Part shown: one piece after another, positions 43,327 to 52,070 of the stretch | Numbering within the stretch: the stretch's first letter is position 1 | Layout: each line of letters begins with the position of its first letter | Origin: Butyricicoccus pullicaecorum | GTDB taxonomy: Bacteria > Bacillota > Clostridia > Oscillospirales > Butyricicoccaceae | Direction: 5' to 3' | Assembly (NCBI GenBank): GCA_018365995.1 | Contig: JAGZIY010000004.1 | Span: 1 to 64,000, forward strand | DNA: 64,000 nt | Program-made: the position numbers and the translations under genes | The notes under the pieces: model-generated | What the model saw: only the letters and a program-made list of their open reading frames with translations | What the model was told of the DNA's origin: nothing | Database searches by the model: none

Positions 43327-44166
43327 TCAAGAGGAGAGTGGCTCTAGTGCCAGATCAGATATTGCGCCAAATGTATAACCGGCTTGCTCCCACTTGGTTA
43401 GAAGTTCATCTAAAATTTTTGCATTCGTGGAGGAGGTAGAGTGCAGCAGCACGATGGCACCGTTGTGGATACGCGGCAGCAGCTTGTCGAATGCCTGTTC
43501 GCGGGTTGGCTGATTGTCGGTGTACCAATCCACATAGGCAAGTGACCAAAAGACTGTTGTATAGCCGAGTGTCTGCGCTTGCTTGAGGTTTTCCATGTTG
43601 AATTTGCCTTGTGGGGGACGATACAGCTTGGGCATTGGGCTGCCGATGATTTCCTCATACAGTTTTTCCACCCCTTCAAGCTCTGCGCGGAAAGAGTCGA
43701 TGTCAGAGATTTTAGACATATCTGGATGTGTCATGGTATGGTTGCCCACGAGATGCCCCTCGTCTACCATACGGCGGACAAGGTCGGGCTCGGTTTTCAA
43801 AAAGTTCCCGACCAGAAAGAATGTGGCTGGTGCGTGATGCTTTTTCAGAGCGTCTAAAATGGCGGGCATATTGCCATTTTCAAAGCCGGCATCAAAGGTC
43901 AGATAGATGACCGGTTTTTGGGGGTCGCCCAGATAACGGGCGGAGAGTGCTTCCAACTGCTCCGAGGAAGCGTTTCCGGTCGGAGGCTGTCCGGGGGTTT
44001 GAAAAGAGAGCCCCCAGTTAGTGATTTCGGCAGTCACAGCAGAAACCGGACCAAAATGTGCCTGATAGAATGCACCAGCACCAGCAAGCGCAAGAATCAG
44101 TGTCGTGACAGCAAGAACCGAGCGGATTTTTCGCATCTGCTTGGGGGATAAAAACAAGATATACAC
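43327..44166 (-). CDS. Polysaccharide deacetylase, PdaA-like (spore cortex)
   Basis: About 279 residues with an N-terminal membrane anchor or signal (about 14-34), NWGLSFQTPGQPPTG, LTFDAGFENG, GNHTMTHPDM and RPPQGKFN. The NWGL-PPTG block and the TFDAGFENG variant are typical of PdaA, which deacetylates muramic acid for the delta-lactam of spore cortex. The start is uncertain: GTG 44166, TTG 44157 or ATG 44136, none with a strong ribosome site. A BofC-like gene lies just upstream on the same strand. Confidence 0.82.
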   Translation of the reverse strand: MYILFLSPKQMRKIRSVLAVTTLILALAGAGAFYQAHFGPVSAVTAEITNWGLSFQTPGQPPTGNASSEQLEALSARYLGDPQKPVIYLTFDAGFENGNMPAILDALKKHHAPATFFLVGNFLKTEPDLVRRMVDEGHLVGNHTMTHPDMSKISDIDSFRAELEGVEKLYEEIIGSPMPKLYRPPQGKFNMENLKQAQTLGYTTVFWSLAYVDWYTDNQPTREQAFDKLLPRIHNGAIVLLHSTSSTNAKILDELLTKWEQAGYTFGAISDLALEPLSS

Positions 44167-44226
44167 CGCCTTCTTTACAGTTTGTTAGTACACTGTATGT
44201 GTTTGGCGGGCGGGGTATGCTTGAGA

Positions 44227-44544
44227 TTATGCGTCGTAATCCTCCAAAAGATGTGCGATTTCGGTGGCATCGCGCAGAGCAATGCCTTGTGACAGTGCTT
44301 GTTGGTCGGTAGGAGGTAGCGTGCGAATATCGATTCCTGTCATCAGAATGGGGTCACTGCGTCCGGTTTGATAGATCACTACCTGATGTCCCACGCTTTT
44401 GGCGGTGTATGGCATTTCGGGAAGCGGTGCACTGGAAGGCAGCGGCTTTGGCCATAATAAAGAGAATAAAAGCAGAATAACAGAAAGAAAAGTGAGCGAT
44501 AATATAATGATATGAAAGCCCATAGAACGATTTTGGATTTGCAT
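44227..44544 (-). CDS. BofC-like C-terminal domain membrane protein
   Basis: 105 residues with one N-terminal transmembrane helix (about 12-32) and an external domain containing VVIYQTGRSDPI, DIRTLPPTDQQALSQGI and a final AHLLEDYDA. The ending resembles the C-terminal domain of BofC (bypass of forespore C) and related clostridial proteins. GGAGG lies eight bases before the ATG at 44544. It is probably cotranscribed with the PdaA-like gene 60 bases downstream. Function unproven. Confidence 0.65.
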   Translation of the reverse strand: MQIQNRSMGFHIIILSLTFLSVILLLFSLLWPKPLPSSAPLPEMPYTAKSVGHQVVIYQTGRSDPILMTGIDIRTLPPTDQQALSQGIALRDATEIAHLLEDYDA

Positions 44545-44636
44545 GAAATATCCCTCCAAACAATTGAGTATTATAAAGGATTGTGTGATTCAGTATGGCT
44601 TTCTGAGCAGAGAATCATACATAAAGAATAAAAATG

Positions 44637-44666
44637 TTGGAAATTTTCAGAGGGATATGATATACT
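44637..44666 (+). promoter_or_regulatory. Promoter of the class A PBP gene
   Basis: TTGGAA (44637-44642), 18 bp, TATACT (44661-44666). Confidence 0.5.
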
Positions 44667-44751
44667 GTAATCGCCTATATGCTGTAAACGCTCATGGAGG
44701 GTTATGGCATTGGCGACCTTTGCGGCCGTGCATAAGGAGGCATAACACGAT

Positions 44752-47229
44752 ATGGCAAAAGAAAAAAAGAGTTCCAAAGCACGCAAGATCGTAATGGCGA
44801 TTTTGGCAATTCCGCTCATTGGAATTGTAACAGCTTGTTTGTGCGGAATTGCGCTGGCATTTTATATTGGCATTTGCGTCGTGCCAAACGCTGATATTGA
44901 TGTATCCTCTTACAGCAGAGAGCTGGCAAAGACCACTGTTATCTATGCAAAAAACAAGACAAGCGGGGAATATGAGATATATGAGACGCTGGAAGGGGAC
45001 GTGAATAGGCAGTGGGTAGAGCTGTCTGAGGTTCCGAAAGATTTGCAGAATGCAGTGGTAGCAATTGAGGATAAACGGTTTTATTCCCATCATGGCGTAG
45101 ACTGGATCCGTACACTGGGCGCTGTGCAGGGCTTTGTAACAGGCGATGATGGTGCAGGCGGTGGTTCCACCATCACACAGCAGCTTATCAAGAACCTGAC
45201 AGGAAACAGTGATAAATCGGTCAAGCGAAAAATCAATGAGATCTTTCAGGCTTTGACTCTGGAAAAAAATCTGGGAGCCACGGCCAAGGAACAGATTTTG
45301 GAGATGTATCTCAATACGATTCCGTATGGCAACCGTGCGGCAGGCGTTAAGGTAGCAGCCATGACCTATTTTGGTAAAGAATTGAGCGAGCTCAATCTCG
45401 CGGAATGCGCAGTGCTTGCGTCTATTCCCAATGCGCCGACACGATATAATCCATTCCGCAATCCTGAGAATGTCAAAGAACGTCAGGAAAAGGTGCTTTT
45501 TGCAATGAAAGAGCAAGGATTTATTGGAGAAAGTCAGTATCAGGAGGCGCTTACAACCGAGCTTGTATATAAATCAGATGATTATAAGCAGCAGAACAAT
45601 CAGCCGTATTCATGGTTTACCGAGGCAATTATTCAGGAACTGACCGAGGATCTTCAGGAAAAGCAGAATATTTCCTATGATCTTGCGCGTTCTCGTGTCA
45701 TGTCTGGTGGATTGCAGATCTATGCAACCATCGATCAGGATATTCAGGCAATCATGGACGATGTCTATACCGATGAATCGAATTTTCCGCGTGCCCGCAA
45801 AAATGGTGTTGTGCCGCAGTCTGCGATGGTGGTCTGTGATAAGCAGGGCAATGTGGTAGGGTTGGTAGGCGGACGCGGAAAGAAGGAAGGTAGTCTGTTG
45901 ACAAACCGTGCAACTATGACGGTCCGTCAGCCGGGCTCCTCCATTAAGCCGCTTGCTGTTTATGGTCCTGCAATGGATGACGGAAAAATCACACCGTATT
46001 CTGCCGTTACAGATATGCCGTTTAAGGTATATAATGGCAAGGCTTGGCCGAGAAACGACAACCGGCGTTATCAGGGTCAGATGGTTGTGCGCAATGCAAT
46101 TGCACACTCGATCAACTGTGTTGCTGTGCGTGTTCTGGATATGATAACCCCACAGCGCTCCTATGAATTTTTGCATGATACGCTCGGATTCTCACACCTC
46201 AATCCCAATGCGGACATTGATTATGCTCCGCTTGCATTGGGTGGTATGAATGGTGGTGTCACCGTACGTGAAATGGCAGCAGGTTATACTATTTTTGCAA
46301 ACAATGGCAAATATTCAGGTTCCCGCACCTATTCCAAGGTGGAGGACAGTGAAGGCAACGTGCTCATTGACTATACAACGCCGGAAGAAAAAGATGCCTT
46401 TAAGAATGAAAAAACAGCATATTATATGCTTGATGCACTCAAAGAGGTTACCGAGTCAGGAACCGGACGGCGTGCGACCATTCCGGGGATCGAGACGGCG
46501 GGTAAAACGGGTACTACAACCGCAAAGCGCGATGTATGGTTCTGTGGTCTTACTCCATACTATGTAGGTGCTACTTGGTTTGGTTACGACCAGAGTTATA
46601 ATCTGGAAGGCATTTCAGGTAACTCTGCTCTGTCTCTGTGGACAACGGTGATGCGACGAATCCACGAGGATTTGCCCAATGCACAGTTTGATATGGGAGA
46701 TGACTCCAATTTTGTGAGTGCAAGCTATTGTGAGGACAGCGGATACTCTCCTGTGAGCGCGTGCAGTGATGATGCACGTGGCAGTCGTGTATCAACCGGA
46801 CGCTTCTGGAAGGGAGATGAACCAAAACAGGATTGCTATCTGCACAAGTACGTTGAAATCTGCCGAGATACTGGACGCATTGCGACCAGTCGGTGCTGGC
46901 GAACGGCAACAGTCGGTAAGATGGATTTAACACGAAAGTTCCCAATTGATTTCTCTCCATCGATTGAGGACTCGGAGTATTGTTATACAGGTGAGAACGA
47001 TCCGGTTGGCTCGGGAGATGTGACGGTTTCTGGTGGTTCTCTCGGCGTATGTTACAGCAAACATTCCATCTTCAGCAATGATGACGAAGAGGAGCAAGGC
47101 ACGCAGGAGGGCGATCCCGAAAATAGTGGACAGGAAAACCAAGAGTCGGATTCTCAGTCCGGAGAAGAACAGACAGAAACGTCTCCCCCAGAGACCCCGG
47201 ATACAGAGGAAGAGGACCCAGAAAATTGA
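44752..47229 (+). CDS. Class A penicillin-binding protein (transglycosylase/transpeptidase)
   Basis: A bifunctional peptidoglycan synthase of 825 residues. One transmembrane helix (about 15-40) follows a basic cytoplasmic tail. The glycosyltransferase-51 domain has AIEDKRFYSHHGVDW with the catalytic glutamate near 104 and GGSTITQQLIKNLTG. The transpeptidase has the SxxK serine in RQPGSSIKP (near 395), SIN in AHSINCVAV and TAGKTGTTT (near 584). The last ~45 residues are disordered and acidic (Glu, Gln, Ser, Pro rich). AAGGAGG precedes the start. Confidence 0.95.
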   Translation: MAKEKKSSKARKIVMAILAIPLIGIVTACLCGIALAFYIGICVVPNADIDVSSYSRELAKTTVIYAKNKTSGEYEIYETLEGDVNRQWVELSEVPKDLQNAVVAIEDKRFYSHHGVDWIRTLGAVQGFVTGDDGAGGGSTITQQLIKNLTGNSDKSVKRKINEIFQALTLEKNLGATAKEQILEMYLNTIPYGNRAAGVKVAAMTYFGKELSELNLAECAVLASIPNAPTRYNPFRNPENVKERQEKVLFAMKEQGFIGESQYQEALTTELVYKSDDYKQQNNQPYSWFTEAIIQELTEDLQEKQNISYDLARSRVMSGGLQIYATIDQDIQAIMDDVYTDESNFPRARKNGVVPQSAMVVCDKQGNVVGLVGGRGKKEGSLLTNRATMTVRQPGSSIKPLAVYGPAMDDGKITPYSAVTDMPFKVYNGKAWPRNDNRRYQGQMVVRNAIAHSINCVAVRVLDMITPQRSYEFLHDTLGFSHLNPNADIDYAPLALGGMNGGVTVREMAAGYTIFANNGKYSGSRTYSKVEDSEGNVLIDYTTPEEKDAFKNEKTAYYMLDALKEVTESGTGRRATIPGIETAGKTGTTTAKRDVWFCGLTPYYVGATWFGYDQSYNLEGISGNSALSLWTTVMRRIHEDLPNAQFDMGDDSNFVSASYCEDSGYSPVSACSDDARGSRVSTGRFWKGDEPKQDCYLHKYVEICRDTGRIATSRCWRTATVGKMDLTRKFPIDFSPSIEDSEYCYTGENDPVGSGDVTVSGGSLGVCYSKHSIFSNDDEEEQGTQEGDPENSGQENQESDSQSGEEQTETSPPETPDTEEEDPEN

Positions 47230-47242
47230 GACAATTTGGGGC

Positions 47243-47271
47243 TTGAAATCGTAATAAGGTTATAGTATAAT
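47243..47271 (+). promoter_or_regulatory. Promoter of the SRP RNA gene
   Basis: TTGAAA (47243-47248), 17 bp, TATAAT (47266-47271). Transcription should start near 47278. Confidence 0.8.
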
Positions 47272-47285
47272 ATACCAGTATGTTA

Positions 47286-47588
47286 TGTAGTGTCCTGTAA
47301 GGTCGCACTAGGCGGGGAGGCAGCGGTGCCCTTTTCCTGCAATCCGCTATAGCAGGGCTGAATCCCAGTTGGGAGGGGCGGCATTTGGATGCTTGCAGTT
47401 AACAAGTCAATGATGAGAGATTGGTACTGTGCAACGTGGGACTGCGAATCATGTCAGGCGGGGAACCGAGCAGCATTAAACAGAACCCTGCGTGTGCCAC
47501 AGAACTGCCGATTTTGAGTTGATTTGGTAAAAAGGCTGTCTGGATGTTCGTTTCGATCTTCTGGTGTGCGGTCTTACAGGACACTGCA
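47286..47588 (+). ncRNA. ffs: Signal recognition particle RNA, large (Alu-containing) type
   Basis: The two ends form a long closing helix (47286-47301 with 47573-47588, one wobble). Near the middle lies the conserved SRP54-binding element, GTCAGGCGGGGAACCGAGCAGC in form (split: GTCAGG, a GGAA tetraloop closed by CGG/CCG, then GAGCAGC), starting near 47454. The ~300-nt length and the 5' part starting AGGCGGGGAGGCAGCGG fit the Bacillus/clostridial type with an Alu domain. Its position just before dnaX matches Bacillus subtilis (scr-dnaX). It joins Ffh in targeting proteins to the membrane. Confidence 0.93.
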
Positions 47589-47612
47589 TAACCGTAGAAA
47601 GCGTTGGAAAGG

Positions 47613-47642
47613 TGGGCAGGTGATAAATCTGCCCATTTTTTT
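47613..47642 (+). terminator. Terminator after SRP RNA
   Basis: TGGGCAG pairs with CTGCCCA, followed by a run of seven T, 25 bases after the closing helix and 25 bases before dnaX. Confidence 0.8.
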
Positions 47643-47666
47643 CATTCTGCATAAGGGAGGCACACA

Positions 47667-49247
47667 ATGTATCAGGCGCTCTATCGCAAGTGGCGTCCGC
47701 TCTGTTTTGCTGATGTAATTGGTCAGCAGCATATTACCGATACGCTGCGTGCACAGCTGCGTACTGGCAGATTGTCACATGCTTATTTGTTCACCGGTAC
47801 AAGAGGAACGGGAAAAACAACTTGTGCAAAAATTTTGGCGCGCGCAGTCAACTGCGAGCATCTCGTGGAAGGCGATCCGTGCAACAAGTGCCCTGCATGT
47901 CAGGGAATTTTGGATGGATCGGTTCTGGACGTTGTGGAAATTGATGCAGCGTCGAATAATGGTGTGGATAACGTGCGCGAAATCCGAGATGAAGTGCGAT
48001 ATGCACCAACTGCGGTGCGTAAAAAAGTATTTATCATTGACGAGGTACACATGCTTTCTTCGGGGGCATTCAATGCATTGCTGAAAACCTTAGAGGAACC
48101 ACCCGAACATGTGATGTTTATTTTGGCAACGACCGAAATCCACAAGGTTCCGGCAACTATTTTATCGCGCTGTCAACGGTTTGATTTCCGGCGGATTACG
48201 GTCGATGCCATGGCAAAACGCCTTTTGCAGATTGCTGCAAGTGAGCAGCTGCCCTTGACAGAGGGCGGTGCGCAGCTCATTGCACGGCTTGCAGATGGTG
48301 CAATGCGTGATGCGCTGTCTATGCTCGATCGCACGGCGGGCTATGACCCGATTGATGAACAGGAGGTTTCCAGAAGTCTTGGGATTCTTGGAAAATCCGA
48401 TGCCATAGCACTGATGGAAGCTATTCAATGCGGCAATCTTTCAGCAGCTATCTCTGAAATTGGACAGGCGTATGAATCTGGACGAGATCTTGCTGGCGTG
48501 ATGGATCAGCTTTTAAGTTTGATTCGAGACATACTGCTCGTCAAAACAGCAAACGGAGACGTTGCGAGTTTGATTTCCCCCACCTATACCAAAGCGCAGC
48601 TTTGTGCGCTGGGTGAAGGGCTTGCACCAACAGAACTCATTGCATATAGCCGTATTTTACAAGATGCAATTGGGCGTATGAAGTCTGCAAGCAATCGACG
48701 TGTGGAAGCAGAATTCAGCATAATCCGTCTGTGCACGATGGGCGGAGAGGTATACGATTCTCTTGAGGGCAGAGTGGAGGCGCTGGAAGAAAGAGTCAGG
48801 CATGGCGTGCCTGTGATTACCGCGGCAGCACCTGCGGATATAGTACAGCCTGCGGCAGCTGTGCCCAAGGCAGAAGAACCGGCAAACCTGCAAGTGCAGC
48901 CCGAAACCGAAACACTGCATACCGAGTGGAGCGGCTGGGAGCAGGTGCTCGAGCGGGCAAGCGGTGTTATCAATATGGGGGCACTCACCTGCTTACAGAT
49001 TTCGTCCCATGCGGAACGTGATGGGGAACAAATCCTTGTATTTTGTGAAGATGATGTAACGGCTGGGCTTGCAAAGGCACATCCGACCATCGATAGATTG
49101 TCAGAAATTGCAGCAGCTGTGGCGGGAACGGCAGTTCGGGTAAAAATATTGGAGCCGAACCAAAAGCTGCACCCGCAGAGTAGAGCAGCATCTGACGAGA
49201 TTTTGGAAAGAGCAAAAGAATTTGACATTCATGTCACAGAGTTTTAA
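47667..49247 (+). CDS. dnaX: DNA polymerase III gamma/tau subunit
   Basis: The clamp-loader ATPase of 526 residues: YRKWRPLCFADVIGQQHI, Walker A GTRGTGKTTCAKILA, the zinc-binding CNKCPACQGI, Walker B IIDEVHMLSSGAFNALLKTLEEPP and SRCQRFDFRRI. The C-terminal part is variable. No obvious slippery A-run for programmed frameshifting is seen. It is followed by ybaB and recR, the classic dnaX-ybaB-recR cluster. Confidence 0.97.
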   Translation: MYQALYRKWRPLCFADVIGQQHITDTLRAQLRTGRLSHAYLFTGTRGTGKTTCAKILARAVNCEHLVEGDPCNKCPACQGILDGSVLDVVEIDAASNNGVDNVREIRDEVRYAPTAVRKKVFIIDEVHMLSSGAFNALLKTLEEPPEHVMFILATTEIHKVPATILSRCQRFDFRRITVDAMAKRLLQIAASEQLPLTEGGAQLIARLADGAMRDALSMLDRTAGYDPIDEQEVSRSLGILGKSDAIALMEAIQCGNLSAAISEIGQAYESGRDLAGVMDQLLSLIRDILLVKTANGDVASLISPTYTKAQLCALGEGLAPTELIAYSRILQDAIGRMKSASNRRVEAEFSIIRLCTMGGEVYDSLEGRVEALEERVRHGVPVITAAAPADIVQPAAAVPKAEEPANLQVQPETETLHTEWSGWEQVLERASGVINMGALTCLQISSHAERDGEQILVFCEDDVTAGLAKAHPTIDRLSEIAAAVAGTAVRVKILEPNQKLHPQSRAASDEILERAKEFDIHVTEF

Positions 49248-49267
49248 TCGTTTAGGAGGAATTCAAA

Positions 49268-49618
49268 ATGGCAAAGGGCAAATTTGGTGGAATGGGCGGC
49301 GGCATGAACATGCAGGCCATGATCAAGCATGCACAGAAGATGCAGCAGGAAATGCTGCGCGCACAGGAGGAAATGGCGCAGACTGAGACCGAGGCGACCG
49401 CTGGCGGCGGTGCAGTTAAGGCGGTTGTACTGGGCACTACTTCTCTCAAGTCTTTGGAAATCAAGCCGGAGGTTGTAGATCCGGAGGATATTGAGATGCT
49501 TCAGGATCTGGTTATGGCGGCAATCAATGAAGCGCTTCGTAAGGCACAGGAGCAGTCTGAAAACAATATGCGTACCATTACCGGCGGCATGAGCGGCGGT
49601 ATCCCGGGTATTCTCTAA
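49268..49618 (+). CDS. YbaB/EbfC family nucleoid-associated protein
   Basis: 116 residues with the family pattern: a Gly/Met-rich start (GKFGGMGGGMNMQAMIKHAQKMQQEM), GGGAVKAVVLGTTSLKSLEI and VDPEDIEMLQDLVMAAINEAL. YbaB-like dimers bind DNA and are usually encoded between dnaX and recR, as here. AGGAGG precedes the ATG. Confidence 0.95.
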   Translation: MAKGKFGGMGGGMNMQAMIKHAQKMQQEMLRAQEEMAQTETEATAGGGAVKAVVLGTTSLKSLEIKPEVVDPEDIEMLQDLVMAAINEALRKAQEQSENNMRTITGGMSGGIPGIL

Positions 49619-49621
49619 AAA

Positions 49622-50221
49622 ATGAAATTCTTTGCGCCGCCAGTCGAGCGGTTAATTGAAGAATTTGCCCGTCTGCCCGGAATTGGACAGAAAACGGCGC
49701 AGCGCCTTGCGTTTTTTGTGCTGGATATGCCCAAGGAAGATGCACAGCGCTTTGCAGATGCGATTATGCAGGCGAAAAGTACGGTGTTTACCTGTAAGGT
49801 TTGTCAAAACCTGACAGATTCAGAGGTTTGTCCCATCTGCTCGAATCCCAATCGAGATGCGGGAGTTATCTGTGTGGTGACTGATCCACGTGATGTTCTG
49901 GCATTTGAACGCACCCGCGAATTTAACGGTCTGTATCATGTGCTGCATGGAGTAATTTCGCCCATGAATCATGTAGGTCCAGATGATATCCGGATTCGCG
50001 AGCTCTTGCAGCGTGTGGCAGATACAGATGTGCGCGAGGTAATCATTGCAACCAATCCGGACACGGAGGGTGAGGCAACTGCTATGTATTTGGCGCGTTT
50101 GCTCAAACCATTTGGCGTTGCAGTCAGCCGCCTTGCCTATGGCATTCCGGTGGGCGGTCATCTGGAGTATGTAGATGAGGTGACTCTGATGCGTGCGCTT
50201 GAGGGCAGACGAGAGATTTAG
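49622..50221 (+). CDS. recR: Recombination protein RecR
   Basis: 199 residues with an N-terminal helix-hairpin-helix (LPGIGQKTAQRLAF), a zinc finger (CKVCQNLTDSEVCPIC) and a Toprim domain (VVTDPRDVLAFERT; NPDTEGEATAMYLARLL). RecR works with RecF/RecO to load RecA on gapped DNA. It starts four bases after ybaB. Confidence 0.97.
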   Translation: MKFFAPPVERLIEEFARLPGIGQKTAQRLAFFVLDMPKEDAQRFADAIMQAKSTVFTCKVCQNLTDSEVCPICSNPNRDAGVICVVTDPRDVLAFERTREFNGLYHVLHGVISPMNHVGPDDIRIRELLQRVADTDVREVIIATNPDTEGEATAMYLARLLKPFGVAVSRLAYGIPVGGHLEYVDEVTLMRALEGRREI

Positions 50222-50240
50222 ACTTTTGGAGGAATCGACT

Positions 50241-51836
50241 TTGTCCGATTTGAGGCAAGAGATACAAAATCGGCGTACCTTTGCGATTATTTCGCATCCT
50301 GACGCCGGCAAAACAACCATTACTGAGAAATTTCTATTGTACGGCGGTGCAATTCAGGAAGCCGGTATGGTAAAGGGAAAAAAAAATTCCCGTCATGCAG
50401 TATCTGACTGGATGGAAATCGAGAAGCAGCGTGGTATTTCGGTCACTTCTTCGGTGCTCCAGTTCCATTATCATGATTACTGTATCAATATTCTGGATAC
50501 CCCGGGACATCAGGACTTTTCCGAGGATACCTATCGAACACTGATGGCAGCGGATTCTGCTGTCATGGTCATTGATGCGTCCAAGGGTGTCGAGGCGCAG
50601 ACGCGAAAGCTGTTTAAGGTTTGTGTCATGCGTGATATTCCGATTTTTACCTTTATCAATAAGATGGACCGCGAATCGCGTGATCCCTATGAATTGATGG
50701 AAGAAATCGAAAATGAACTTGGGATTGGAACCTACGCAGTCAATTGGCCCATTGGCTCTGGCAAGGAGTTCAAAGGTGTCTATGACCGCGGAGACGATGA
50801 GGTGATTGTGTTTGATGGTGTGGACGCACGCCGCGAAGTCACGGCAACGCATCTGAAATTTGGTTCTGACGCACTCAAATCGCTGTTGTCTGATGCACAG
50901 TATGCAACGCTTGCAGATGACATCGAGCTTTTGGAGGGTGCAGGTGATGAATTTGATTTGGAGGCGGTGCGCCATGGCAAGCTGTCCCCGGTTTTCTTTG
51001 GCTCAGCACTCACAAACTTTGGTGTAGAACCCTTTTTGAAGAAGTTTCTGCAAATGACTTCCTCTCCACTGCCGCGAAAGGCAGATATTGGTGTGATTGA
51101 CCCGTTTGATGCGCGTTTTTCTGCCTTTGTCTTTAAGATTCAGGCGAACATGAATAAGGCGCATCGTGACCGTATTGCATTTATGCGAATTTGTTCGGGT
51201 AAGTTTGAGCGCGGCTGTGATGTGTATCACATTCAGGGTGGTAAGAAAATCCAGCTTGCGCAGCCACAGCAACTCATGGCACAGGATCGTTCCATTGTAG
51301 ACGAAGCCTACGCAGGAGATATTATCGGAGTATTTGATCCGGGCATTTTCTCGATTGGTGATACTGTTTGTGACCCTAAGCTCAAGTGTACTTTCTCTGG
51401 TATTCCGACTTTTGCACCTGAGATATTTGCATCGGTACGCCAAAAGGATACTTTGAAGCGAAAGCAGTTTGTCAAGGGTGTTACGCAGATTGCACAGGAA
51501 GGTGCAATTCAGATTTTCCATGAGCCGAATACTGGTATGGAAGAGGTTATTGTTGGTGTTGTCGGACAGCTTCAGTTTGAAGTGCTGGAATATCGCCTGA
51601 AAAATGAGTATGGCGTCGATATCATTCGAGATAACCTGCCATATGAGCATTTGCGATGGATCGAAAATGATGAGGAGGACTTCGATTATAAGAAGCTCAT
51701 GCTCACATCGGATACCCGTGTGGTACAGGATTTCCGCGATAATTTGCTGCTGTTATTCACAAGTCCTTGGAATATTTCATGGGCAACGGATCACAATGAA
51801 GGCTTGCGGTTGTCTGAATTTTCGGAAAATGCATAA
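50241..51836 (+). CDS. prfC: Peptide chain release factor 3
   Basis: RF3 is a GTPase that removes RF1/RF2 from the ribosome after termination. The 531 residues contain G1 SHPDAGKTTITEKFL, the effector region RGISVTSSV, G3 DTPGHQDFSEDTYR, G4 NKMDRESRD and the RF3-type C-terminus ending FTSPWNISWATDHNEGLRL. I choose TTG 50241, with GGAGGA seven bases upstream; a longer frame from 50193 overlaps recR. It may be cotranscribed with recR. Confidence 0.95.
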   Translation: MSDLRQEIQNRRTFAIISHPDAGKTTITEKFLLYGGAIQEAGMVKGKKNSRHAVSDWMEIEKQRGISVTSSVLQFHYHDYCINILDTPGHQDFSEDTYRTLMAADSAVMVIDASKGVEAQTRKLFKVCVMRDIPIFTFINKMDRESRDPYELMEEIENELGIGTYAVNWPIGSGKEFKGVYDRGDDEVIVFDGVDARREVTATHLKFGSDALKSLLSDAQYATLADDIELLEGAGDEFDLEAVRHGKLSPVFFGSALTNFGVEPFLKKFLQMTSSPLPRKADIGVIDPFDARFSAFVFKIQANMNKAHRDRIAFMRICSGKFERGCDVYHIQGGKKIQLAQPQQLMAQDRSIVDEAYAGDIIGVFDPGIFSIGDTVCDPKLKCTFSGIPTFAPEIFASVRQKDTLKRKQFVKGVTQIAQEGAIQIFHEPNTGMEEVIVGVVGQLQFEVLEYRLKNEYGVDIIRDNLPYEHLRWIENDEEDFDYKKLMLTSDTRVVQDFRDNLLLLFTSPWNISWATDHNEGLRLSEFSENA

Positions 51837-51860
51837 TTAAAAAGAGAGAGCTGAGTTTGT

Positions 51861-52040
51861 CGAAGAACTGCGGTTTTTCGATGTGTCCGCCGCGCAAAGC
51901 GCTATGGACGAAGAATGCCCGAAACCACGCATCAATGAGTGGTTTCGGGCATTTTGCTGTGTAAAAGGTCACGCACATGTCACGACTTTTTACAGGACTT
52001 TATGCGCGCCACGGGCAAGAAATACTTTTTCGGCAGCATG
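51861..52040. other. Intergenic stretch of consecutive hairpins
   Basis: After prfC come four hairpins in a row: 51861-51868 with 51873-51880 (8 bp, loop TGCG); 51885-51888 with 51906-51909 enclosing GCGC-AAA-GCGC; 51914-51928 with 51939-51953 (15 bp perfect, then TTTT); and 51960-51970 with 51984-51994 (11 bp with one wobble). The third is strong enough to terminate transcription. The stretch could be a structured 3' untranslated region, a small RNA or a copy of a palindromic repeat family. Confidence 0.5.
51914..51957. terminator. Probable terminator of prfC
   Basis: A perfect 15-bp stem (51914-51928 with 51939-51953), 10-nt loop, followed by TTTTG on the plus strand. The U-run is short. 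Confidence 0.6.
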
Positions 52041-52070
52041 AGAGAGATTTTTAGAATCTCTCTCTTTTTT
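52041..52070 (+). terminator. Plus-strand terminator at the 3' end of the kinase gene
   Basis: AGAGAGATT pairs with AATCTCTCT around a 5-nt loop, followed by six T on the plus strand. It blocks plus-strand readthrough into the convergent histidine kinase gene. Confidence 0.75.

Noticed and set aside
43254..44166. Plus-strand frames antisense to the PdaA-like gene
   Set aside because: They mirror the deacetylase codons and lack ribosome sites.
47399..47718. Short frames on both strands around 47.4-47.7 kb
   Set aside because: They lie within the SRP RNA gene, whose closing helix and SRP54-binding element are clear.
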